Shown here: positions 17,387-26,786 of the stretch, in pieces
Layout of the letters: the number at the start of each line of letters is the position of its first letter
Numbering within the stretch: position 1 is the first letter of the stretch
From: Piscinibacter sp. XHJ-5
Lineage (GTDB): Bacteria; Pseudomonadota; Gammaproteobacteria; Burkholderiales; Burkholderiaceae_C
Direction: 5' to 3'
Assembly: GCF_029855045.1 (NCBI RefSeq)
Contig: NZ_CP123228.1
Span: 682,001 to 746,000 of the forward strand
Length of the DNA stretch: 64,000 nt
Notes under the pieces: generated by a model
Told to the model about the DNA's origin: nothing
The model's database searches: none
The model's input: the letters and a program-made list of their open reading frames with translations, nothing else
Position numbers and translations under genes: made by a program

Positions 17387-18399
17387 GGCCGCACGCTGGC
17401 GACCATGCTCGCCACCGCCGGCGACATGTTCACCGGCACCAGCTCGAAGCCCGGTTGCTGGGCGGCGAACACCCGGAACAGCTCATCGGCGAAGCCATGG
17501 CCGATGTGAGGCACCCCGTCGAAGTCGACCTCGGCACGGCGGAACTGGTGCAGGCGCGCCGTCACGCGTCGGGCCTGTGCCCGCGACTCCAGGCTCGCCA
17601 GCGAGGAGGTGATGAGTCGCAGCGGCACGACGGTACGGTCGAAGCTCGTGCCGGCGCCATCGGCGCTCCAGGCGCCCAGCACCGACTCGAGCGTGCGGCA
17701 AGTGTCGAGCGAGATCGCGGCGTACACCGAGGTGCCGCGGTGTTTCAAGGCGCGCTGCGGCTGCCAGGCGCCGCCCTCCCAGTGGCGACGCTGGAACGCA
17801 TGTTCGTTGGCGTGCAAATCGAAGACATCGGCCAGCCGGGAGGTGAAGAACAGGCCGCGACCGGTGTGTCGTTGCGGCTGGCTGGTGAGCTTGCCCTTGC
17901 TCAGCTCCAGCATTGCCAGCGTCGGGTCTTCCAGCGCGAAGGCCTCCTTGATCTTGTCGAAGACGCCACGCCCGTCGTCGGAGACCAGCAGCTGCACCTG
18001 GGTCGGCGTCTGGCGCACCGACACCGCGACGTGGCTGCCTTCGCTGTGGTCGATCGCGTTGTTCAGCAGCTCGCAGAACGCGTGCTGCGTCATGCGCCTC
18101 ACGGGGTCCGGCAACGCGAAGCAGGGCGCGAAGTCGCGCGACCAGGGCAGGTCTTCCTCGAGCCCGGCCATCGGATATCGATGCGCGACCTGGCGCAGCA
18201 AGCCCGGCGCGTGGTGCGGCTTGCGGGCTGTGCCTTTCTGCACCAGCCACTGCAGCTCCACCAGGCGCTGCAGCGCCTTGCCGGCGGTACGCCGCGACAC
18301 GCCGGACTTCGCCGCGACGTGATCGGCGAGGTCGTGCGGGTGTCGCAGCGCCGCTGCGGTGATCCACAGCGTCAGCGTGTTGATGTCCAGTCGCGCCAT
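17383..18399 (-). CDS. HTH - GHKL ATPase - STAS-like (DUF4325) regulator
   Basis: A 338-residue protein with three parts. Residues about 5-55 form a winged helix-turn-helix (LADHVAAKSGVSRRTAGKAL). Residues about 100-240 form a GHKL-type ATPase with N-box ELLNNAIDHSE (Asn114), G1 box DDGRG (141-145) and G2 box TGRGL (179-183). Residues about 250-335 resemble the STAS-like DUF4325 fold (TSFDRTVVPL, VDFDGVPHIGHGFADELF). No histidine-phosphorylation site or membrane helix is visible. In known partner-switching systems the ATPase (anti-sigma kinase) and STAS antagonist are separate proteins; here they are fused to a DNA-binding domain. The target is unknown. Confidence 0.8.
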   Translation of the reverse strand: MARLDINTLTLWITAAALRHPHDLADHVAAKSGVSRRTAGKALQRLVELQWLVQKGTARKPHHAPGLLRQVAHRYPMAGLEEDLPWSRDFAPCFALPDPVRRMTQHAFCELLNNAIDHSEGSHVAVSVRQTPTQVQLLVSDDGRGVFDKIKEAFALEDPTLAMLELSKGKLTSQPQRHTGRGLFFTSRLADVFDLHANEHAFQRRHWEGGAWQPQRALKHRGTSVYAAISLDTCRTLESVLGAWSADGAGTSFDRTVVPLRLITSSLASLESRAQARRVTARLHQFRRAEVDFDGVPHIGHGFADELFRVFAAQQPGFELVPVNMSPAVASMVASVRP

Positions 18400-18579
18400 C
18401 TCCGTACCCCGCCGTTCTCCAGGCCGTCCAGTGTGGTGCGCGCCGCCTCGCGACTGAGCCGGAAAAGCGGCGGACTTCCGGCCTAGTTCGCCGGGAGAGA
18501 GCCGGCGCGAAGTGCAAAACCCCCTTGCCCGGACGTGCCCTCGACGCCGGTGCGACGAGGTCGCGCCGATAAAATGCGG

Positions 18580-18600
18580 CGGTTACGGCGCGGTTACGGC
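18580..18600 (+). repeat. Tandem 11-base direct repeat in the fba leader
   Basis: The unit CGGTTACGGCG occurs at 18580-18590, and its first ten bases recur at 18591-18600, one helical turn apart. It lies just downstream of a -10-like TAAAAT (18570-18575) and 60 bases ahead of fba. Confidence 0.5.
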
Positions 18601-18660
18601 CGACACTCGGCTCCTGCAGCATCGCACCGCGCAGCTCCGTCAACTCCTGGGACCACCACC

Positions 18661-19728
18661 ATGCCACTCGTTTCCATGCGCCAGCTGCTGGACCATGCCG
18701 CCGCCAACGGCTACGGCATTCCGGCCTTCAACGTGAACAACCTCGAGCAGGTGCAGGCCGTGATGTCGGCCGCCGACGAGGTGGGTGCGCCGGTCATCCT
18801 GCAGGCCAGCGCAGGCGCCCGCAAGTACGCCGGCGAGCCCTTCATCAAGCACCTGATCCAGGCGGCGCTGGAGTCGTACCCGAACATCCCGCTGGTGATG
18901 CACCAGGACCACGGCCAGAGCCCCGATGTCTGCGAAGGCGCGATCAAGCTCGGATTCAGCTCGGTGATGATGGACGGCTCGCTGCAAGCCGACGGCAAGA
19001 CGATCGCCAGCTACGACTACAACGTCGACGTCACCCGCAAGGTCGTGGAGATGGCGCACCGGCTGGGCGTCACCGTCGAGGGCGAGCTGGGCTGCCTGGG
19101 CTCGCTGGAGACCATGCGCGGGGACAAGGAAGACGGCCACGGCACCGAGGCGACCATGACGATGGACCAGCTGCTCACCGACCCCGAGCAGGCCGCCGAC
19201 TTCGTCAAGCGCACGCAGCTCGATGCGCTCGCCATCGCCATCGGCACCAGCCACGGCGCCTACAAGTTCAGCCGCAAGCCGACCGGCGACATCCTCGCCA
19301 TCGGCCGCATCAAGGAGATCCACAAGCGCATCCCGAACACTCACCTGGTGATGCACGGCTCCAGCAGCGTGCCGCAGGACCTGCTCGAGCAGATCCGCCA
19401 GTACGGCGGTGCGATGAAGGAAACATACGGCGTGCCGGTGTCCGAGATCCAGGAAGCCATCAAGCACGGCGTTCGCAAGATCAACATCGACACCGACATC
19501 CGCCTGGCCATGACGGGTGCGATCCGCAAGTACTTCGCCGAGAACCCCGAGAAATTCGATCCGCGCGACTACCTCAAGCCGGCGCGCGAGGCCGCCAAGC
19601 AGATCTGCAAGCAGCGCTACGTGCAGTTCGGATGCGAAGGACAGGCCGGCAAGATCAAGCCCGAGCCGCTCGCGACCATCGCGACGCGCTATGAGAAAGG
19701 CGAGCTGACGCAGCAAGTCACGGCCTGA
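18661..19728 (+). CDS. fba: Class II fructose-bisphosphate aldolase
   Basis: Zinc-dependent aldolase of glycolysis and gluconeogenesis. The 355 residues start [20 protein letters not shown] and include the metal-binding [11 protein letters not shown] near 80, [26 protein letters not shown] and [29 protein letters not shown] follows near the end. This is the FBA class IIB type (about 355 residues), as is usual in Burkholderiales. A longer open frame runs upstream, but this ATG begins the conserved N-terminus. A terminator follows. Confidence 0.97.
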   Translation: MPLVSMRQLLDHAAANGYGIPAFNVNNLEQVQAVMSAADEVGAPVILQASAGARKYAGEPFIKHLIQAALESYPNIPLVMHQDHGQSPDVCEGAIKLGFSSVMMDGSLQADGKTIASYDYNVDVTRKVVEMAHRLGVTVEGELGCLGSLETMRGDKEDGHGTEATMTMDQLLTDPEQAADFVKRTQLDALAIAIGTSHGAYKFSRKPTGDILAIGRIKEIHKRIPNTHLVMHGSSSVPQDLLEQIRQYGGAMKETYGVPVSEIQEAIKHGVRKINIDTDIRLAMTGAIRKYFAENPEKFDPRDYLKPAREAAKQICKQRYVQFGCEGQAGKIKPEPLATIATRYEKGELTQQVTA

Positions 19729-19749
19729 CGCTCGAGCGCGAGATGGCAG

Positions 19750-19780
19750 AAGGGGCGCCGCGCAGGCGCCCTTTCCTTTT
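19750..19780 (+). terminator. Intrinsic terminator after fba
   Basis: A stem of about 10 bp (GGGGCGCC against GGCGCCC with flanking A-T pairs) is followed by TTTCCTTTT, 22 bases after the fba stop. Confidence 0.75.
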
Positions 19781-19827
19781 GGGGCGCCAGCGATGTTTTG
19801 CCATCGTTCCCCCCAATGGGTGCTCAC

Positions 19828-19833
19828 TACAAT
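19828..19833 (+). promoter_or_regulatory. Candidate -10 element of purC
   Basis: TACAAT 54 bases ahead of the purC ATG, just after the fba terminator. No convincing -35 element is visible. Confidence 0.35.
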
Positions 19834-19887
19834 GACGCTCGCTGTTCCGACTCGTTGGGAGGCGCCGAACCGCGCGCCGAGAACACC

Positions 19888-20796
19888 ATGACACACGCCT
19901 TGCTGACCTCGTCCATCACCTCGCTGCCCTTGCTCGCGCGCGGCAAGGTGCGCGACAACTACGCCGTCGGCGACGACCGCATCCTCATGCTCGCAAGCGA
20001 CCGGCTCAGTGCATTCGACGTGGTCATGGGCGAGCCCATTCCCGGCAAGGGTGAACTGCTCACGCAGATGGCGCTGTTCTGGTTCGGGCACCTGCAGCAC
20101 ATCGTGCCCAATCACCTCACCGGCGATGATCCCGAGAGCGTCGTGCTTCCCGAAGAACGGGCCCAGGTGCGCGGCCGCTCCATGCTGGTCAAGCGGCTGA
20201 AGGGCTTGCCGATCGAGGCGGTGGTGCGCGGCTACCTCGCCGGCAGCGGCTGGAGCGAATACCGCGAGAGCCGGTCGGTGTGCGGAGTGACGCTGCCACC
20301 GGGCCTGCAGAACGCGAGCAAGCTGCCCGCGCCGATCTTCACGCCGGCCACCAAGGCCGAGATCGGCGAGCACGACGAGAACATCAGCTTCGAGCGCATG
20401 AGCGAGATCGTCGGCCCCGCGCTGGCCGCGCAGGTGCGCGACACGGCCATCCGCCTGTACACGACCGCGGCCGAGATCGCGCTGCGCAAGGGCATCATCA
20501 TCGCCGACACCAAGTTCGAGTTCGGCCTGGACAGCGATGGCACCCTCACCTTGATGGACGAGGTGCTGACGCCCGATTCGTCCCGCTTCTGGCCCGTCGA
20601 GGGCTACGAGGCGGCGTTTCGCGAGGGCCGCAATCCACCCAGCTACGACAAGCAGTTCGTGCGCGACTGGCTCGAGCAGGCGACGGTGAACGGTCAGCCC
20701 TGGGGCAAGAAGGCGCCGGCGCCGCCGCTGCCGGCCGACGTCGTCGACAAGACGGCGGCCAAGTACCGCGAGGCGCTGACGAGGCTGATGTCATGA
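19888..20796 (+). CDS. purC: Phosphoribosylaminoimidazole-succinocarboxamide synthase
   Basis: Joins CAIR and aspartate to SAICAR in purine synthesis. The 302 residues start with [20 protein letters not shown] and include [16 protein letters not shown], the [10 protein letters not shown] motif and [13 protein letters not shown]. The 302-residue length fits the longer bacterial/yeast-like class. The stop overlaps the ATG of the following TPR gene by 4 bases. purE and purK lie 2.2 kb downstream, separated by two unrelated genes. Confidence 0.97.
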   Translation: MTHALLTSSITSLPLLARGKVRDNYAVGDDRILMLASDRLSAFDVVMGEPIPGKGELLTQMALFWFGHLQHIVPNHLTGDDPESVVLPEERAQVRGRSMLVKRLKGLPIEAVVRGYLAGSGWSEYRESRSVCGVTLPPGLQNASKLPAPIFTPATKAEIGEHDENISFERMSEIVGPALAAQVRDTAIRLYTTAAEIALRKGIIIADTKFEFGLDSDGTLTLMDEVLTPDSSRFWPVEGYEAAFREGRNPPSYDKQFVRDWLEQATVNGQPWGKKAPAPPLPADVVDKTAAKYREALTRLMS

Positions 20797-21920
20797 CGTC
20801 AGGTGCGCGATCGCGCCTGCTGGCGCGGCTCGATGCGGCGATCGCATCGGCGTCCAACCCCATGGAGGGCGCCTGCTGCCAGGCCGAGCGTGCCGGCCTG
20901 CTGGCGCGCCTGGGGCGCTTCGACGAGGCAGCCGATGCGATCTCGCAGCTGCGCGCGCGCCACCCGACTTCGCAGAGTCCCGCGCTGACGGTGTGGATGT
21001 GCCTGGCCGAAGGCATGCTCGACCACTACCGCAGCCAGGCCGCCTCGGCGCGCGACCGTATCCATCGCGCCTATGCCTTGAGCGCGGCGGCGCGTCTGCG
21101 CCCGCTCATCGCGCTCAGTGCCGCGTGGCTGGCGCACATGGACTATGTCTACGACGACCTGCCCGGGCTCGCCCGCCACGTCGCCGAGGCGTGGCAGGAG
21201 GCCGAGCCGGAACATCACTCCGCACGCGCTCGTGCGGCGCTGGTGGCGGCGCAGGCTTATCACTGGGGTGGGCGCCTCGACCGCGCCCGGCCGTGGTACC
21301 AGCGCGCGCATGAACATGCCACGGCCGAGGGCGACGACACCACGCTGAGCGCGCTGCTGAAGAACCGCGCCTGGATCAGCGGCAATCAAGCGCGCATGGC
21401 CGCGATATTCGGCGACGGGGGAGTTGCTTCCGACGCCGCGTCGATTCGCCAGGCGCAGCTCAGCGCCGAATCGAGCGAGCACTTCGATGCGCACGTGGGA
21501 CGCATGTCGCTGCGGTCGCTGGGACCGGTGATGCGGGCTCAGCTCGTGCTGGCGCAGGGCCAGTACGCCGAGGCGTTGCCGACGCTGGAGTCGTACCTGG
21601 CGCAGGCGCTTCGCGAAGGCAGCGACTACACCATGCCGGTGCTGCACTCCGACATCGCGTGGTGCTACATCCATCTGGGCCAGACGGACAAGGCGCTGGC
21701 CAGCGCGCGTGCGGCAGAGGCGAGCTTCGTGCCCGACTGCGAGGAGGAAGACCGCGCGGCCGCCCATGGCCGCCTGCGCCAGGTGTTCGCTGCGCTCAAG
21801 CTCGATGCCGAGGCTCACGCGCACGCCGAGCAAGCGGCCGCGCAGCTCAAGATCCTGCGCGAGGAGCAAGCGCGCCTGGTATCACTGCTGGACGCGGCGC
21901 TGAAGCAGGTGGTGCTCTAG
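20793..21920 (+). CDS. TPR-like helical repeat protein, coupled to purC
   Basis: A 375-residue soluble protein made almost entirely of helical pairs resembling tetratricopeptide repeats. Examples are [20 protein letters not shown] near 28-50, [21 protein letters not shown] near 150-170 and [20 protein letters not shown] near 285-305. No signal peptide or enzyme motif is visible. Its ATG overlaps the purC stop by 4 bases, so translation is coupled to purine synthesis. Proteins of this shape often act as partner-binding scaffolds or as sensors; the partner here is unknown. Confidence 0.8.
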   Translation: MTSGARSRLLARLDAAIASASNPMEGACCQAERAGLLARLGRFDEAADAISQLRARHPTSQSPALTVWMCLAEGMLDHYRSQAASARDRIHRAYALSAAARLRPLIALSAAWLAHMDYVYDDLPGLARHVAEAWQEAEPEHHSARARAALVAAQAYHWGGRLDRARPWYQRAHEHATAEGDDTTLSALLKNRAWISGNQARMAAIFGDGGVASDAASIRQAQLSAESSEHFDAHVGRMSLRSLGPVMRAQLVLAQGQYAEALPTLESYLAQALREGSDYTMPVLHSDIAWCYIHLGQTDKALASARAAEASFVPDCEEEDRAAAHGRLRQVFAALKLDAEAHAHAEQAAAQLKILREEQARLVSLLDAALKQVVL

Positions 21921-21960
21921 GCCGGCGGCGAGCACGTCGACCGCCGATGCCGGGCAAGTC

Positions 21961-22908
21961 TCAGAAGAGCGCCATGCTGAGCTTGCGCCGGTACTGATCG
22001 ACCAGCGGATCGGAAGGCGCCGCTGCGGTCATCTTGCCGGCCACCTCGAGCGTGCCCTTGGGCGCCGCCGCCTCTGCCTTGGCGGGCGCGGGCTTGCTCA
22101 TGAGCTCGAGGATGGCGACATAGGTCTTGCGCGCCAGCTCGTCGTTCCACCCCTTGTCCCGCATGACGATCTCGAGCAGCTCGTCCATCGCCTGCGTGAA
22201 GCGCTGCGCGGCGAAGTGCAGCTGCGCGAGCTCGTAACGGGCCTCGAAGTCGCGCTTGTTCGCCGCGACTGCCTGTGCGAGCTGCTCGGGCGAGCGGGCC
22301 GAAGCTGCCTTCTCACAGGCGGCCAGCCAATGGCCGCAGGCAGCCAGGCGCGGGTCGAGAAGCATCTTGCCGGCGACCGGCTCGTATGCGCGCCGCGCGT
22401 CTTCGATGCGCCCGGCGAGCAGCAACGCACGCAGGTAGTCGTAGCGGGCGGCGTCGTTGCCGGGATTGATGGCCACCGCCTCCTGCAGCCGCTCGAGCGC
22501 GCTTTCGGTGTCACCTTCGGCCAGCAGCTCCTCGGCTTCCTGAACGCCTTCGTCGGCGGCCATCTCCTCCGGACTCGGCACGTGCTTGTCGAGGAATTTG
22601 CGGACCTCGCCTTCGGGCAACGCGCCGACGAAGCCGTCGACCGGCTGCCCACCCTTGAACAGCACGCAGAACGGAATGCTGCGCACGCCGAACATCTGGG
22701 AGAGCTGGCCGGCAATCTCGGGCTGCTCGTCCGAATTGAGCTTGGCGAGCTTGAAGCGGCCGGCGTAGGCGACCTCGAGCTTTTCGAGCACCGGACCCAG
22801 CGCTTTGCAGGGTCCGCACCACGGGGCCCAGATGTCGAGCAGCACCGGCTGCTGCATCGACGAGTTGATGAGGTCGGCTTCGAAGTTCTGCAGCGAGATG
22901 TCGATCAT
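21961..22908 (-). CDS. cnoX: Thioredoxin-TPR chaperone, CnoX (YbbN) type
   Basis: A 315-residue protein with an N-terminal thioredoxin domain (1-110) and C-terminal TPR repeats, the architecture of CnoX/YbbN, a holdase that protects proteins from oxidative damage. The redox centre is WAPWCGPCK with Cys31 and Cys34, so unlike E. coli CnoX this copy keeps a full CGPC active site. Helical repeats follow from about 125 ([20 protein letters not shown]). It converges on the TPR gene with a 40-base gap and is divergent from purE. Confidence 0.9.
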   Translation of the reverse strand: MIDISLQNFEADLINSSMQQPVLLDIWAPWCGPCKALGPVLEKLEVAYAGRFKLAKLNSDEQPEIAGQLSQMFGVRSIPFCVLFKGGQPVDGFVGALPEGEVRKFLDKHVPSPEEMAADEGVQEAEELLAEGDTESALERLQEAVAINPGNDAARYDYLRALLLAGRIEDARRAYEPVAGKMLLDPRLAACGHWLAACEKAASARSPEQLAQAVAANKRDFEARYELAQLHFAAQRFTQAMDELLEIVMRDKGWNDELARKTYVAILELMSKPAPAKAEAAAPKGTLEVAGKMTAAAPSDPLVDQYRRKLSMALF

Positions 22909-22959
22909 GGGCTTCGTTGGGGCGCCGGCGGCGGACCTGGGCAGGTGATGCCGCGCCCC

Positions 22960-22965
22960 TACAAT
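22960..22965 (+). promoter_or_regulatory. Candidate -10 element of purE-purK
   Basis: TACAAT 33 bases ahead of the purE ATG in the 90-base gap shared with the divergent cnoX gene. Confidence 0.35.
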
Positions 22966-22998
22966 TCAAGGTTCATCAAGCACTGGAGCGTTTTCGCA

Positions 22999-23496
22999 AT
23001 GAGCCGCGCCCCCGTCGTGGTCGGTGTGGTGATGGGTTCCAGCAGCGACTGGGAAACCCTGCGCACCGCGACCGAGATTCTCGCCGAGTTCGGTATCCCT
23101 TTCGAAGCGCGTGTCGTCTCCGCCCACCGCATGCCGGACGACATGTTCGCGTATGCCGAGACGGCCGCGCAGCGCGGCCTGAAGGCCATCATTGCCGGCG
23201 CCGGCGGCGCTGCCCATCTGCCCGGCATGCTGGCCGCAAAGACGACGGTGCCGGTGCTCGGCGTGCCTGTCGCGAGCCGCCATCTGCAAGGCGTCGACTC
23301 GCTGCATTCCATCGTCCAGATGCCCAAAGGCATCCCGGTCGCCACGTTCGCGATCGGCGCCTCGGGCGCGGCCAACGCGGCGCTGTTCGCGGTGGCCATG
23401 CTGGCCAACGAAGACGCGCAGCTGCGCGGCCAGCTCGAGGCCTATCGCGCGCGCCAGACCGAGGCGGCGCGTGCGATGTCGGCCGAGCTGAAATGA
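22999..23496 (+). CDS. purE: N5-carboxyaminoimidazole ribonucleotide mutase
   Basis: Class I PurE rearranges N5-CAIR to CAIR and works with PurK. The 165 residues carry [13 protein letters not shown] (the phosphate-binding loop), [11 protein letters not shown] with the catalytic histidine, [11 protein letters not shown] and the conserved [15 protein letters not shown]. The start was chosen at the ATG beginning [13 protein letters not shown]. The stop overlaps the purK ATG by 4 bases, so the two enzymes are translationally coupled. Confidence 0.97.
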   Translation: MSRAPVVVGVVMGSSSDWETLRTATEILAEFGIPFEARVVSAHRMPDDMFAYAETAAQRGLKAIIAGAGGAAHLPGMLAAKTTVPVLGVPVASRHLQGVDSLHSIVQMPKGIPVATFAIGASGAANAALFAVAMLANEDAQLRGQLEAYRARQTEAARAMSAELK

Positions 23497-24656
23497 GCCG
23501 CTCCTTCATCGAGCCCGGGGCCACGCTGGGCGTGATGGGTGGCGGCCAACTCGGACGCATGTTCGTGCACGCGGCGCAGCAGATGGGCTACTTCACTGCC
23601 GTTCTCGATGCCGATCCGGCCAGCCCGGCCGGCCTGGTGGCGCACCACCATGTCCGCAGCGGCTACCTCGACGAACCCGGCCTGGCGCGGCTGGTGGAAC
23701 TCAGTGCGGCGATCACCACCGAGTTCGAGAATGTCCCGGCGGCGGCGTTGCAGTCGCTGGCTGCGCATCGCCCCGTCGCGCCGGACGCGGCGGCAGTGGC
23801 CATCTGCCAGGACCGAGCCGCAGAGAAGGCGCACTTCGCCGCCCACGGTGTGCCTTGCGCGCCCCACGCGGTGATCGAGACCTCGCAGCAGGTCGCCGCC
23901 GTGAGCGACGACCTGCTGCCGGGCATCCTCAAGACATCGCGACTCGGCTATGACGCCAAGGGCCAGCATCGCGTGAACACGCGCGCCGAGCTCGCCGCTG
24001 CGTGGCAGGCGCTGCAGCAGGCGCCCTGCGTGCTGGAGAAGCGGCTCCCGCTGGCCTACGAGGTGAGCGTCATCGTCGCCCGAAGCGCGGGCGGCCAAGT
24101 GGTGCACTTTCCCCTGCAGCAGAACCTGCACCGCGACGGCATCCTCGCAGTCACGCAGGTGCCGTCCCCCGATCTCACGCCGGATGTGCAGCAGCGTGCG
24201 GTCGAAGCGGCCGAGCGCATCGCGGCCGGCATCGGCTATGTCGGCGTGCTGTGCGTGGAGTTCTTCGTCCTGGCCGACGGCAGCGTGGTCGCCAACGAGA
24301 TGGCGCCGCGCCCCCACAACTCGGGCCACTACAGCCTCGACGCTTGCGACGTGTCGCAGTTCGACCTGCAGGTGCGCGCGATGACCGGCGCGCCGCTGGT
24401 CGCGCCGCGGCTGCATTCGGCTGCCGTCATGCTCAACCTGCTCGGCGACCTCTGGTTCCGCAAAGGCGACCAGGAGGCGGCGCCGCCGTGGCGCGACGTG
24501 CTCGCGCTGCCCGGCGCCCATCTGCACCTGTACGGCAAGCTGACGGCGCGGCGCGGCCGCAAGATGGGGCACCTCACGCTCACCGCCGCGACGCCGGCCG
24601 AGGCGCGCGAGACGGCCCTGCGGGCCTGCGCCCTGCTCGGGCTGGCGCCGTTCTGA
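23493..24656 (+). CDS. purK: 5-(carboxyamino)imidazole ribonucleotide synthase
   Basis: ATP-grasp enzyme that carboxylates AIR to N5-CAIR using ATP and bicarbonate. The 387 residues start [20 protein letters not shown]. They include the ATP-grasp segments [14 protein letters not shown] and [19 protein letters not shown], the catalytic [20 protein letters not shown], and HNSGHY. Length is standard. It overlaps purE by 4 bases and is followed 7 bases later by the threonylcarbamoyl-AMP synthase gene, so all three are probably one operon. Confidence 0.97.
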   Translation: MSRSFIEPGATLGVMGGGQLGRMFVHAAQQMGYFTAVLDADPASPAGLVAHHHVRSGYLDEPGLARLVELSAAITTEFENVPAAALQSLAAHRPVAPDAAAVAICQDRAAEKAHFAAHGVPCAPHAVIETSQQVAAVSDDLLPGILKTSRLGYDAKGQHRVNTRAELAAAWQALQQAPCVLEKRLPLAYEVSVIVARSAGGQVVHFPLQQNLHRDGILAVTQVPSPDLTPDVQQRAVEAAERIAAGIGYVGVLCVEFFVLADGSVVANEMAPRPHNSGHYSLDACDVSQFDLQVRAMTGAPLVAPRLHSAAVMLNLLGDLWFRKGDQEAAPPWRDVLALPGAHLHLYGKLTARRGRKMGHLTLTAATPAEARETALRACALLGLAPF

Positions 24657-24663
24657 GGTCGAC

Positions 24664-25644
24664 GTGCGACTGGACGCCAGCGATCAGCACGTCGTCGAGC
24701 GCGCAGCGGCGGCCCTCGCTTCGGGCGAGCTGGTCGCCTTTCCGACCGAGACGGTCTACGGGCTGGGCGCACGCGCAGACGACGATGCCGCAGTGACCAA
24801 GGTGTTCGAAGCCAAGGGTCGCCCGGCCGATCATCCGCTGATCGTGCACGTGGCCGATGCCGAAGGCGGACGGACGTTCGCGGCCCAGGTTCCGCCCGTC
24901 GCCGTGCGACTGGTCGCGGCGTTCTGGCCGGGACCGCTGACGATCATCGTGCCGCGTGCCGCGGGTGTCGGCACCGCCGCGGCCGGCGGCCAGGCCACGA
25001 TCGGACTGCGCTGCCCGTCGCATCCGGTGGCGCGCTCGCTGCTGCAGGCGGCGCGTCAGGCCGGCGTGCCGGGCATCGCCGCCCCGAGCGCCAATCGCTT
25101 CGGACGCCTCAGTCCGACCACCGCCGAGCACGTCGTCGCCGAATTCGGCGATTCGCTGATGGTCCTCGACGGCGGCGCCTGCGAGGTTGGCATCGAATCG
25201 ACCATCGTCGATTGCTCGCGCGGGCATCCGGTGCTGCTGCGACCCGGCGTCCTGACGCGCGCGCAGATCGAAGCGGCGGCCGGCGAGCCGCTGCGCGATC
25301 CCGATGCCGCCGCGCCGCGCGCTTCGGGCACGCTGGAAGCGCATTACGCGCCGCGTGCGCCGCTGCGGCTCATGCCCACGCCGCAGCTTCACACGGCTTT
25401 GCAATTGCTCGGCCCGGCGCCTCTGAGGCTGGCGGTATATTCGAGACCCCTGCCTGTCGGCACGGGATCGGGCGTGCGCCACCGCGTGATGCCCGAGCGG
25501 GCCGCCGAAGCGGCCCATGAGCTGTTTTCCGTGTTGCGCGCGTTCGATGACGAGGGCGTCCAACTCATCTGGGTCGAAGAGCCGCCGTCCACTCCCGACT
25601 GGGAAGGCGTGCGCGATCGCTTGCGCCGCGCCGCGGCGTCGTGA
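24664..25644 (+). CDS. L-threonylcarbamoyladenylate synthase (Sua5/TsaC)
   Basis: Makes threonylcarbamoyl-AMP from threonine, bicarbonate and ATP, the first step of t6A modification of tRNAs that read ANN codons. The 326 residues hold the YrdC-like domain (about 5-205) with GELVAFPTETVYGLGARADDD and KGRPADHPLIVHV. SPTTAEHVV and CEVGIESTIVDCS follow, and then a Sua5-type C-terminal domain, making it the longer Sua5 form. It starts at GTG with GAGG upstream. tsaB, a later component of the same pathway, lies 4.6 kb away. Confidence 0.94.
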   Translation: MRLDASDQHVVERAAAALASGELVAFPTETVYGLGARADDDAAVTKVFEAKGRPADHPLIVHVADAEGGRTFAAQVPPVAVRLVAAFWPGPLTIIVPRAAGVGTAAAGGQATIGLRCPSHPVARSLLQAARQAGVPGIAAPSANRFGRLSPTTAEHVVAEFGDSLMVLDGGACEVGIESTIVDCSRGHPVLLRPGVLTRAQIEAAAGEPLRDPDAAAPRASGTLEAHYAPRAPLRLMPTPQLHTALQLLGPAPLRLAVYSRPLPVGTGSGVRHRVMPERAAEAAHELFSVLRAFDDEGVQLIWVEEPPSTPDWEGVRDRLRRAAAS

Positions 25645-25679
25645 CCTTCGATCCTCCTGCATGCGAACTGGAGATGCGA

Positions 25680-26645
25680 ATGAGTGGGTGGGGTAAGGCT
25701 TGGGCGCTGCGTTGGATCGGCGTGCTGGCGGGCGCGCTGATGGTGGCCGCGTGCGGTGGCGGCGAGCAGGTCGAGAAATTCGTGCCGGGACGGGTGCTGG
25801 CCTTCGGCGACGAGAACAGCATCATCGAAAGCGACGGGCGCAAGTACACGATCAACTTCCTCGCCGCGCCGACAACCGAGGTGCCGTCGCCCTCCATCGA
25901 CTGCAAGGAGCTGCAGATCTGGGTGCAGATCCTGGCCAACAGCTATTCGGTGCCGTTTCCGCAGTGCCCGGTCACCGGCATCACGACGTCGCCGAGCCGC
26001 ATCCTCGCCACGGTAGGCGCCACGGTCGCCACCGTGGCGACGCAGATCGACAACTTCCTGCTGACCGACAGCTTCGCCGGCACCGACCTCGTGACCATCA
26101 TGGTGGGCACGCAAGACGTCCTGGAGCTGTACAGCGCCGTGGAAGCCGGCACGATGACGATCGACCAGGCAGCCCTCGAGGCGGAAGCCCGGGGCACCAA
26201 GCTCGCGGAGCACGTCAATCGCATCGCCCAGGCGGGTGCCAAGGTGCTCATCTCGACCATTCCCGACGTGGGGCTGACGCCGTTCGGCCGTGACACCAGC
26301 ACTCGAGCCACCCGCACGGCCGAAGTGAGTCGCCTCAGCGATCGCCTCAACTCCAAGGCCCGCGTGGGCCTCATCAACGACGGCCGCATGATCGGCCTGG
26401 TGCTGACGGACCAGTCGTTCGACCTGAGCGTCAAGGCCGCACAGGTCAACACCAGCGACCCGGCATGCGACGACCTGCACCTGGCAGACGTGCGCACCTG
26501 CACCAGCCAGACGCTGCGCACGAAGGATGGCGTCGCGGCGACGGCAACGAGCTATCTATGGGCGGACAACCTGCACATGTCTCCCGCGGGGCACACGAGC
26601 GCCGGCACGCTGGCGGTGCAGCGCGCCGTGAACAATCCGTTCTAA
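25680..26645 (+). CDS. SGNH-like lipoprotein with altered active site
   Basis: A 321-residue lipoprotein (signal GVLAGALMVAAC, Cys25) with the outline of an SGNH/GDSL esterase but changed key blocks. Block I reads AFGDENSI (42-49) instead of GDSL. Block III reads VGTQDVLE (about 142-149) instead of GxND. Block V keeps DNLHMSPAGH (about 296-305) with its Asp and His. Catalysis is therefore doubtful unless Ser47 replaces the usual serine. The start was chosen at 25680 because GGAG lies 7 bases upstream; ATG 25674 is possible. An intact SGNH gene follows. Confidence 0.75.
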   Translation: MSGWGKAWALRWIGVLAGALMVAACGGGEQVEKFVPGRVLAFGDENSIIESDGRKYTINFLAAPTTEVPSPSIDCKELQIWVQILANSYSVPFPQCPVTGITTSPSRILATVGATVATVATQIDNFLLTDSFAGTDLVTIMVGTQDVLELYSAVEAGTMTIDQAALEAEARGTKLAEHVNRIAQAGAKVLISTIPDVGLTPFGRDTSTRATRTAEVSRLSDRLNSKARVGLINDGRMIGLVLTDQSFDLSVKAAQVNTSDPACDDLHLADVRTCTSQTLRTKDGVAATATSYLWADNLHMSPAGHTSAGTLAVQRAVNNPF

Positions 26646-26720
26646 CCCTCGCGCCGGTTAGGCAGCGCTCCCGAGGATCGAGGCGGGTTTCCCCGCTGCG
26701 GGACGGCGTGGAGCGGCCCC

Positions 26721-26726
26721 TATAGT
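26721..26726 (+). promoter_or_regulatory. Candidate -10 element ahead of the second SGNH gene
   Basis: TATAGT, positioned so that transcription would start near 26733, immediately at the 5' base of the hairpin described next. No -35 is recognisable. Confidence 0.35.
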
Positions 26727-26734
26727 GAAGCCCG

Positions 26735-26761
26735 AAAAAGCGAACGAACGTTCGCTTTTTT
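26735..26761 (+). terminator. Terminator-like hairpin or leader attenuator
   Basis: AAAAAGCGAAC pairs with GTTCGCTTTTT around the loop GAAC and ends in six T. By structure it is a good intrinsic terminator. It lies 90 bases after one SGNH gene but only 26 bases before the ATG of the next, leaving no room for a promoter in between. The core GAACGTTC is also a perfect 8-bp palindrome of the kind bound by TetR-type repressors. Confidence 0.6.
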
Positions 26762-26786
26762 CACGACAGATTCACAAGGGGCATGC

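Noticed and set aside
18565..18572. GCCGATAA ahead of fba, an exact FliA -10 consensus
   Set aside because: Nothing resembling TAAAGTTT or TCAAG lies 11-13 bases upstream (the bases are GC-rich), and fba is a housekeeping gene. Treated as coincidence.
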